In this document: positions 32,370-38,051 of the stretch, one piece after another
Layout of the letters: the number at the start of each line of letters is the position of its first letter
Position numbering within the stretch: the first letter of the stretch is position 1
From: Deltaproteobacteria bacterium
GTDB lineage: Bacteria > Desulfobacterota > Binatia > Bin18
Assembly (NCBI GenBank): GCA_016874775.1
Contig: VGTJ01000033.1
Span: 1 to 38,051, forward strand
Length of the DNA stretch: 38,051 nt
Direction of reading: 5' to 3'
Position numbers and translations under genes: made by a program
The notes under the pieces: generated by a model
What the model saw: only the letters and a program-made list of their open reading frames with translations
Database searches by the model: none
What the model was told of the DNA's origin: nothing

Positions 32370-33715
32370 TACTCGAGGCGAATGGACTAGAGAAGACTCG
32401 TGTCAACAACGTGATTACTATCTCTACGACGAAACGCCTTGAGACCGAACGGAATGCTCGCTTGTTAGCCCTCAACGCTCAGCGCAAGATTGCTCCGCTT
32501 GAAACAGCCTATGTGAAGATTAACTACGTCAAAGCAACGGATATCGTTGCTATGCTGACAAGAGAAATCGAACAAATGGCGACAACCAGTGGTCTAGGGG
32601 ACATTGGCACTGCAGGGCCGCAACAACAAACTGCAGGACCAGGGAGACTGCAACAAGTTGCCATTATGTCCCCACGTGGAACGGTTGCTGCTGATGCAAC
32701 AACGAATATCGTCATTGTTCGAGATGTTGCTGATCGTATTACCGCGGTCCGCGAACTTACCCGGCGTATCGATGTACAAACTCCACAAGTTATGATCGAG
32801 TCGTATATCATCACCACCAATGAAAACCTCAACCGTGATCTCGGTATTCAATGGGGATACCAATACAGCGCAGGCCCACGTACTGGGAACCCAACCGGGC
32901 TCAATTTTCCAGGAACGGTCGGTCTAGGGGGGGTGAATGGATTACTGAACAGTGGCACTGGTGGAGTTCCATTCATGGTCGATTTCCCTTCCAGCGCTGC
33001 CGCAGGTTCGGGGTCAGTGCTTGATCTTGCTCTTGGGTCGTTGGCTGGAACACAAGCGTTGAATCTGCGACTCAGCGCGCTGGAAAACCAAGGAAAAGCT
33101 CGCGTTATTGCTCGGCCGCGAGTGGTTACGCTCAATAACAAGATAGCGGAAATTAAATCTCGACGGATCGTCCGTGTTCCAGTCGTCTCGGGAAGAACCT
33201 CCATCGTTACTGGAGCGGGTGGTGGTGGTGACTCAGGTAACGCTTTTCAGGAATTCGATGTCGGTATCACCCTGAAAATCACGCCTCAGATCTCTTCTGA
33301 TGGTTTCGTGCTGCTAGAGATCGCAGCAGAGTCAAGTGAATTAACGGATCCAAGCGTACGCGTTGGTGGAAGTGGGAATGCATTCCCAGTGATCCCAGAC
33401 TCTCTTTCTCGTACAACCAGCTCAAGCGTTCTTATTCGCGCCAGTGACACATTTGTTCTTGGCGGCATTTTTCAGGATAGCATGCGACAGACAGAACGGG
33501 GGATTCCGTACCTCAGAGACACACCGGGACTTGGATGGCTCTTCCGCGGGAATCTCAGGAATAAGAATAAAGACGAGCTGATGGTTTTCATCACCCCAAA
33601 ACTTGTTGCAGGATCCGGCACCGCCGGGTTGCCGACTGCGCAACAGCTTTGGGAAAACCGCCCACGGGAAACTGCACCCACAGCATCAACCAGTGCAGCA
33701 CCAGTAGGGCGTTAA
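32363..33715 (+). CDS. pilQ: Type IV pilus secretin PilQ, C-terminal portion (5'-truncated)
   Basis: The frame is open from 32351 to the stop at 33715, with a GTG at 32411 as the first plausible but poor start. The beginning, DVVLEANGLEKTRVNNVITI, is the end of the PilQ STN/N0 region. Next come an N1 domain (AYVKINYVKATDIVAML, then NIVIVRDVADRITAVREL) and the secretin beta-domain: QVMIESYIITTNENLNRDLGIQWG, RVIARPRVVTLNNKIAEI, DVGITLKITPQI, and the final GIPYLRDTPGLGWLFR and DELMVFITPKLV. Missing are the signal peptide, the AMIN domains and the start of STN. Without a signal peptide the product cannot reach the outer membrane. Normally pilMNOPQ precedes aroK-aroB; aroC-aroK-aroB follow here. 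Confidence 0.88.
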   Translation, partial: DVVLEANGLEKTRVNNVITISTTKRLETERNARLLALNAQRKIAPLETAYVKINYVKATDIVAMLTREIEQMATTSGLGDIGTAGPQQQTAGPGRLQQVAIMSPRGTVAADATTNIVIVRDVADRITAVRELTRRIDVQTPQVMIESYIITTNENLNRDLGIQWGYQYSAGPRTGNPTGLNFPGTVGLGGVNGLLNSGTGGVPFMVDFPSSAAAGSGSVLDLALGSLAGTQALNLRLSALENQGKARVIARPRVVTLNNKIAEIKSRRIVRVPVVSGRTSIVTGAGGGGDSGNAFQEFDVGITLKITPQISSDGFVLLEIAAESSELTDPSVRVGGSGNAFPVIPDSLSRTTSSSVLIRASDTFVLGGIFQDSMRQTERGIPYLRDTPGLGWLFRGNLRNKNKDELMVFITPKLVAGSGTAGLPTAQQLWENRPRETAPTASTSAAPVGR

Positions 33716-33867
33716 GTTAAGTGAAGAAGAACAGGTTTCTCCAGAAGAAAGGAGGTCTAGAAGAGAACTTAGAAGTCTAAGAGCCCGCGGTGGATGTGGA
33801 ATGTGGTGGAGGATGTGGATGGGGCTCTTAGGCTTGTGGGTAGCTCGGAAGAAGGAAGTGCAAGAGC

Positions 33868-33982
33868 AGGGACGATTGGAGGCTTGGCGGCTGAAGGCGC
33901 AAACGCTTAATACGAGGCGGCGCGGCGGAGTGGTGGAAGCGAGGGACGGACGCTTTTCAGCTTCGAGCCTCCAACCGTCCCT
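33868..33982. repeat. Imperfect inverted repeat between pilQ and aroC
   Basis: The 17-nt arm at 33868-33884 (AGGGACGATTGGAGGCT) matches the complement of 33966-33982 at 16 of 17 positions, with weaker complementarity continuing inward (GGCTGAAGG against CAGC). Related CTGAAGGCT-like words occur at 9270. Confidence 0.6.
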
Positions 33983-34031
33983 GTCAGTGGTGGTGGGGCA
34001 CGTGGTGGTGTGAGGAGACAGGACGACTATG

Positions 34032-34057
34032 GGGGCGGGTGCTTCGGCTTCCGCCCC
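34032..34057. repeat. GC-rich hairpin with TTCG loop
   Basis: GGGGCGG (34032-34038) pairs with CCGCCCC (34051-34057); inside, GC-TTCG-GC forms a stable tetraloop stem. No T-run follows, so termination is uncertain; it could be a leader hairpin upstream of aroC. Confidence 0.5.
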
Positions 34058-34163
34058 TATCATCTCTCGTAGCTGATGTAATCTAGTATGTCGATGGAAC
34101 CCATGTTAGGAAACGGAGTGTGTGTGCCAAAAGTATGGCAACCAAGAGTAAAGGATAACTACT

Positions 34164-35324
34164 ATGCTCCGTTTCTTTACCGCCGGCGAATCTCATGGTC
34201 CCTGTTTGACGGCGATTGTTGAAGGTGTTCCAGCAGGAGTACCGGTTGATGTTGTAACGATAAATCATGACTTAGCGCGACGACAGCAAGGCTATGGCCG
34301 CGGCGGGCGCATGAAGATCGAGAAAGATGAGGTCAAGATTCTCTCGGGAGTGCGATGGGGAGAAAGTTTAGGGTCTCCGATTACTCTCGTGATCGACAAC
34401 AAGGATTGGAAAAATTGGGAGAAACGCATGTCACCATTTGCTGAGGATCGGGATGACACGAAAACAGTTACCCGTCCGCGACCAGGACATGCTGATCTTG
34501 CCGGAGTACAGAAATATAATCACAAAGACGTACGAAATGTGCTCGAACGGGCAAGTGCACGCGAGACGACTGCCCGCGTTGCAGTAGGTGGGCTGGCAAA
34601 GTGTCTCCTCCGTCCATTTGACATTCACGTGAGGGGGTATGTTGCCGAAATTGGTGGTATTGTGGCTGACCACAAGCGACTCACCGCAGAAGAGATTTTT
34701 ACCCGAGCTGAAGTATCTTCGGTGAGAATGGCTGATCCAGCAGCGGAAGAACAGGTAGTGAACCTGATCGACCAATATAAAAAACAAGGAGATACGCTTG
34801 GTGGAGTGGTTGAAGTGATAGCAACTGGGTTACCACCTGGGCTTGGCAGTTACGTGCACTGGGACAGGAAACTCGACGGGCGACTGGGTCACGCATTACT
34901 GAGTCTACAGGCGGCAAAAGGTGTAGAAATTGGTCTTGGGTTTGGCACAGCGCGATTACCAGGGTCACAGGTTCATGATGAAATTTCCTTTGAGCCACAG
35001 AGAAGATTCGTCCGTCACAGCAATAACTCAGGGGGCACTGAGGGAGGAATGAGCACGAGTGAGCCGCTGCGCGTGCGGGTGGCGTTTAAACCACTCTCAA
35101 CGCTGATGCGACCGTTACACTCAGTTGATCTCGTCAGTAAAGAGCCGGTTGAAGCGACAATTGAGCGTTCGGATGTCTGCGCTATTCCCGCGGCGGCGGT
35201 CATAGCAGAGGGTGTTGTTGCGTACGTTGTCGCTCAGGCATTGGTAGAAAAGTTTAGTGGTGATTCTTTGATCGAGATGAAACGAAATTACCAAGGCTAC
35301 CTCGAACAGGTACAACAATTGTAG
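34164..35324 (+). CDS. aroC: Chorismate synthase
   Basis: 386 residues. Converts EPSP to chorismate using reduced FMN, the last step of the shikimate pathway. Signatures: FFTAGESHG at the N-terminus, RRQQGYGRGGRM then KDEVKILSGV, the RPRPGHADLAG block and RNVLERASARETTARVA; C-terminal NNSGGTEGGMSTSEPLRVRVAFKP. Full length. AAAGGA about 10 nt before the ATG. aroK follows after 5 nt and aroB 9 nt after that, so the three are one operon. Cytoplasmic. Confidence 0.96.
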   Translation: MLRFFTAGESHGPCLTAIVEGVPAGVPVDVVTINHDLARRQQGYGRGGRMKIEKDEVKILSGVRWGESLGSPITLVIDNKDWKNWEKRMSPFAEDRDDTKTVTRPRPGHADLAGVQKYNHKDVRNVLERASARETTARVAVGGLAKCLLRPFDIHVRGYVAEIGGIVADHKRLTAEEIFTRAEVSSVRMADPAAEEQVVNLIDQYKKQGDTLGGVVEVIATGLPPGLGSYVHWDRKLDGRLGHALLSLQAAKGVEIGLGFGTARLPGSQVHDEISFEPQRRFVRHSNNSGGTEGGMSTSEPLRVRVAFKPLSTLMRPLHSVDLVSKEPVEATIERSDVCAIPAAAVIAEGVVAYVVAQALVEKFSGDSLIEMKRNYQGYLEQVQQL

Positions 35325-35329
35325 GCATC

Positions 35330-35848
35330 GTGCGGAGTCACAGGAACATTGTCCTGACGGGATTTATGGGAACAGGCAAAAGTGCGGTGGGAAGGAGAGT
35401 CGCGGCCCATTTGGGGCGTCAGTTTTTCGATACTGACACCCTCATTGAAAAGGAGACCAAGACGTCCATCCCCAACATCTTTGCCGAGCATGGAGAAGCA
35501 CATTTTCGCACTCTAGAGAAAGCTGCGATTGAACAGGTCTGCCGCAAGCAAGAAGTGGTCATTGCAACTGGAGGCGGAGCGATAGTCAACGAAGAGAATG
35601 CCGAGCGGTTAAAGGAAAACGGGATTCTCATTTGTCTGACTGCCACCCCAGAAGTGATTCTCGCACGCGTGCAGGGGAATGCTGATCGCCCACTTCTCCA
35701 GGGAGAGAATCCGCTAGAAAAGATCCGGTCGCTGCTTACGACCCGTGCTGAAGCATATGCGAGGGCAGATGTGACTATCGATACGTCAGAACTCGATATT
35801 GATCGCGTGGTAGAAAAGATTGTCTCTCTGGTAAAAGCAACACAGTAA
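35330..35848 (+). CDS. aroK: Shikimate kinase
   Basis: 172 residues. Phosphorylates shikimate at the 3-OH with ATP. Walker A GFMGTGKS (11-18), the DTD motif (FFDTDTLIE) that binds shikimate and Mg, FRTLEKAAIEQ, the GGG of ATGGGAIV, and the lid RPLLQ. The start is GTG at 35330, 5 nt after the aroC stop; this short spacing supports coupled translation. Typical length. Confidence 0.95.
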   Translation: MRSHRNIVLTGFMGTGKSAVGRRVAAHLGRQFFDTDTLIEKETKTSIPNIFAEHGEAHFRTLEKAAIEQVCRKQEVVIATGGGAIVNEENAERLKENGILICLTATPEVILARVQGNADRPLLQGENPLEKIRSLLTTRAEAYARADVTIDTSELDIDRVVEKIVSLVKATQ

Positions 35849-35857
35849 GTAACCAGC

Positions 35858-36931
35858 ATGAAAACAGTGACAGTAAATCTTGGTCCACGTTCATATCCAA
35901 TCCTGATTGGAACAGATCTGCTTGCTAACGCGGGCTGTTTCCTTCGCAAGCACGGATTGCGCCCTGGTTCTGTTGCTATCGTAACAGACTCCGTTGTCGG
36001 TCCACTGTACCAGAAGACGCTGACTGATGCGCTCGTACAAGCTGAGTTTTCACCAGTTGTTATCGAGATTCCTGCAGGTGAGGAGCATAAAAACCTGACA
36101 TGGTTGTCATTCGTTTACGATAAACTCATCGCAGGGGGGATAGAACGGAGCTCACCACTCATCGCTCTCGGTGGTGGTGTCGTAGGAGATCTAACGGGAT
36201 TCGCCGCAGCAACTTTTCAACGCGGAGTTCCGTTCGTACAAATTCCGACTACCCTTCTTGCTCAGGTTGACGCAAGCGTAGGAGGAAAAACAGCCGTCGA
36301 TCATCCAGCTGGCAAGAACCTTATTGGCGCGTTCTATCAGCCGCGGCTCGTTATCATCGATGTCAGTACGTTACAGACACTTCCTGAGCGTGAGTTTCGT
36401 GCTGGCCTGGCTGAAGTGATCAAATATGGCGTTATTCTCAGTCCCGGTTTGTTTGCTTTACTGGAACAACGCTTAGACAGTTTGTTACGTCTCGATTCGG
36501 CGTTACTCTCGGAAGTCATCACAACGTGTTGTCAGTTGAAAGCACGGGTGGTCGAAGAGGATGAAACCGAAGGTGACTATCGTGCAATTTTGAATTTTGG
36601 CCATACGCTTGGCCACGCAATAGAGAATGCCACAGGCTATACGCAATATCTTCATGGTGAAGCAGTAGCGATTGGTATGGTCTTCGCAGCCTCACTTTCC
36701 CAGCAACGTGGATTCTGTAGTGACGGTTTGTGCCAACGTCTCTGCCAACTATTGAAAAAAGCTGGACTCCCTGTGATAATTCCATCAACAGTCAAAAGCG
36801 AAACTTTGGTTGCAGGAATGGCAACCGATAAGAAAGTCGCAGCGGGGAAAGTTAAGTTCGTAGGTATCGAAGAGTTAGGAAAAACGCGCTTCGAAAACCT
36901 CACAGTGAGGGAGATCGGAGCATATTTGTAG
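35858..36931 (+). CDS. aroB: 3-dehydroquinate synthase
   Basis: 357 residues. Converts DAHP to 3-dehydroquinate with NAD and Zn2+. NAD-binding GGGVVGDLTGFAAATFQRG, PTTLLAQVDASVGGKTAVD, the FRAGLAEVIKYG metal/substrate region (Glu ligand), FGHTLGHAIE (His ligand) and the LHGEAVAIGM second His ligand are all present. It completes the aroC-aroK-aroB operon; 9 nt after aroK. aroK-aroB next to pilQ is a classical proteobacterial synteny. Confidence 0.96.
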   Translation: MKTVTVNLGPRSYPILIGTDLLANAGCFLRKHGLRPGSVAIVTDSVVGPLYQKTLTDALVQAEFSPVVIEIPAGEEHKNLTWLSFVYDKLIAGGIERSSPLIALGGGVVGDLTGFAAATFQRGVPFVQIPTTLLAQVDASVGGKTAVDHPAGKNLIGAFYQPRLVIIDVSTLQTLPEREFRAGLAEVIKYGVILSPGLFALLEQRLDSLLRLDSALLSEVITTCCQLKARVVEEDETEGDYRAILNFGHTLGHAIENATGYTQYLHGEAVAIGMVFAASLSQQRGFCSDGLCQRLCQLLKKAGLPVIIPSTVKSETLVAGMATDKKVAAGKVKFVGIEELGKTRFENLTVREIGAYL

Positions 36932-37035
36932 CATGCGATTTCGGAGAGTAGACGATCAGAAGACAGTGCAGAAGCAGAACGTGGTGTCGGCTTGCTGACG
37001 GAAGGAGGTGCGGTGCGGGAGCGGTTGGACGGATA

Positions 37036-37647
37036 ATGATGCTGGCCCTGGTGGTAGGGGTAGGGGTGTTTGGTTGTGGTGATAGTGGCGATAATGATAA
37101 CGGTATTGCGTTTCGCGCCGTAGGGTTTTTTCAAGGCGAACTGCAAGATGATAAATGTCAGGTTCCTGTAGCGAATAAAGCCATCTCCGACCAAAGTCAA
37201 AATCTGACTCTCGACAGTGCTTTAGTCGATTCCGGCTATCCGGCGGATGTGTTCTTCTGCCGTGCCTATCTCTGGCTGGAAAACAACCTTGTCAATCAAG
37301 CACTCCTCGTCAATCGCCTTGATTTTGAGTACGAAATCCCCGGCTCTCGTATTGGACTTCCTGCCCATTCTTCCTCTGTTGGCATTCGCATAAATCCGGC
37401 AAGCAACGCCCAGAATGCACCCCCGAGCCCGTTTGGACCGACCAATGTGTACATCGGCTTGCCTGAAGCGCAAATAGTCCCTGCGAGCTTGGTGTTGTTC
37501 TTACGGCAAAATCGGCAGACCCTTCCTCAGCTCCCCTATACGATGATCGTCAAGATGACCGCCTCTGGTCGTAGTGACGCGGGGCAGAATTTAACCTCGA
37601 ACGAAATTCGTTACACGGTCACGTGGCAGAAAGATTTGCGACAATAG
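37036..37647 (+). CDS. Putative lipoprotein of unknown function
   Basis: 203 residues with a short lipoprotein signal: hydrophobic LALVVGVGVF, then lipobox VFGC (Cys14), followed by a Gly/Asp/Asn linker. The mature part contains DDKCQVPVANKAIS, FFCRAYLWLENNLVNQALLVNRLDFEYEIPGS and a late IRYTVTWQKDL strand, suggesting a beta-rich fold. Function not recognised. The signal n-region is unusually short and an AAGGAGG at 37002 is too far from the ATG, so the start is uncertain (in-frame ATG at 37036 or 37039). It lies about 105 nt after aroB and precedes another lipoprotein gene on the same strand. Confidence 0.68.
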   Translation: MMLALVVGVGVFGCGDSGDNDNGIAFRAVGFFQGELQDDKCQVPVANKAISDQSQNLTLDSALVDSGYPADVFFCRAYLWLENNLVNQALLVNRLDFEYEIPGSRIGLPAHSSSVGIRINPASNAQNAPPSPFGPTNVYIGLPEAQIVPASLVLFLRQNRQTLPQLPYTMIVKMTASGRSDAGQNLTSNEIRYTVTWQKDLRQ

Positions 37648-37741
37648 GAACAAGATCAACAAGGGACAGAGGATTCTCCCTCAGAGAAAACCTTTCGTAG
37701 ACTAGCAAGAGTAGCACCGTATTCTGATAGAGAGGTGTGGT

Positions 37742-38051
37742 ATGGGACGTTGTGGTGGATGGATAACAGGAATTGCGTTCTTTCTCGTGGCGCTGACAGT
37801 CGGATGTGGCGATACGGGAGGAAATAAATCAGCGGGAACTGGCAGACCCTTCGTTTTCCAGGCGCGAGCACGAATGAATCTGATCGCGCAGATCGCTCCC
37901 GATGATCCGAAATATTTGTACCTCACACGACTTGGAAGGTTTCACGCGAAACCAAGTAGTGCACTGGTAGTGACTCAGGCGGGCATCAACGCTTCCATCA
38001 CTTGCTCACACGAATACCCCCCAGCAAAGAGGCGTTTCGCAAGCGAGAGTA
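37742..38051 (+). CDS. Putative lipoprotein, N-terminal part (runs off the window)
   Basis: An ATG at 37742, with GAGAGG about 6 nt upstream, opens a frame that stays open for 103 codons to the edge. The N-terminus has a basic n-region, a hydrophobic core (ITGIAFFLVALT) and lipobox TVGC (Cys22) followed by GDTGGN, as in the preceding gene. Mature part begins around RPFVFQARARMNLIAQIAPDDPKYL. No family recognised. Together with the gene upstream it suggests a small envelope-protein group behind aroB. The C-terminus is not visible. Confidence 0.7.
   Translation, partial: MGRCGGWITGIAFFLVALTVGCGDTGGNKSAGTGRPFVFQARARMNLIAQIAPDDPKYLYLTRLGRFHAKPSSALVVTQAGINASITCSHEYPPAKRRFASES

Larger units (their letters stand above)
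33716..34163. other. Intergenic region with inverted repeat, 448 bp
   Basis: No supported gene. The stretch is purine-rich, with TGTGG/GGATG-type runs near 33788-33825. It holds a long imperfect inverted repeat (33868-33884 against 33966-33982) and a GC-rich hairpin at 34032-34057. Short frames on both strands look non-coding. Confidence 0.6.

Noticed and set aside
32181-33715. A single PilM-PilQ fusion protein
   Set aside because: The two parts are in different frames with a TAG after the pilM part and a TGA before the pilQ part, so no continuous product is possible without frameshifting.
33686-34063. Minus-strand frame of 125 codons in the pilQ-aroC gap
   Set aside because: Pro/Ser/Thr-rich translation of the purine-rich repeat region; no RBS and no recognisable motif.
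35419-35949. Minus-strand frame of 176 codons
   Set aside because: Antisense to aroK/aroB; shadow of strong genes.
36652-37200. Minus-strand frame of 182 codons
   Set aside because: Antisense to the end of aroB and the start of the lipoprotein gene; low-complexity translation.
1-38051. CRISPR arrays, tRNA or rRNA genes
   Set aside because: No regularly spaced direct repeats and no cloverleaf or rRNA-like conserved sequence were seen by eye.

Overview
The window reads as chromosomal DNA of a free-living Gram-negative, probably soil or water, bacterium of deltaproteobacterial-grade affinity (Binatota, Tectomicrobia or Desulfobacterota-like). This placement is an inference. It rests on the type IV pilus-aromatic synthesis synteny (pilM...pilQ, aroC-aroK-aroB), many CoA-linked catabolic enzymes and several lipoproteins. 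No rRNA, tRNA or CRISPR array is visible. Two genes touch the edges: a probable transposase tail at the left and a lipoprotein start at the right.

Layout. 1-2.7 kb: the tail of a likely IS transposase abuts the C-terminal part of a large NACHT/STAND-like protein that ends in a PD-(D/E)XK nuclease-like domain. 2.7-4.4 kb: an NTF2-like protein and a glutaredoxin/AhpF-TrxR fusion flavoprotein. 4.5-11.3 kb, all minus strand: a DUF433/PIN-like toxin-antitoxin pair, then a catabolic block (LLM flavin monooxygenase, two crotonases, MFS transporter, GST, acyl-CoA dehydrogenase). 11.5-16 kb: a small secreted protein and the conserved divergent tesA / ybbA-ybbP unit. 16-18.7 kb, minus strand: DUF488, a Sel1-repeat membrane protein, and an esterase/PHB-depolymerase gene broken by one in-frame stop. 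18.7-24.2 kb: a membrane MutS-like ATPase, a stand-alone SRA/YDG protein, an APH-like kinase, and a MaoC hydratase with an SDR. 24.3-28.1 kb, minus strand: a TPR/Pro-rich single-pass protein and a cyclase-family enzyme with a clear terminator. 28.2-32.1 kb, minus strand: priA-def-fmt. 32.2-37 kb: remnants of pilM and pilQ fused out of frame, then aroC-aroK-aroB. 37-38 kb: two lipoproteins.

The most striking observation is at about 32.36 kb. The first 61 codons of pilM run directly, in a different frame, into the distal STN/N1 region of pilQ, so the rest of pilM, all of pilN, pilO and pilP, and the 5' part of pilQ are absent. This is either a real internal deletion that abolishes the pilus alignment complex or an assembly misjoin. 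Two more lesions lie in the same window: the truncated NACHT-like gene and the nonsense-interrupted esterase. Intergenic palindromic repeats of several families are scattered through the window.
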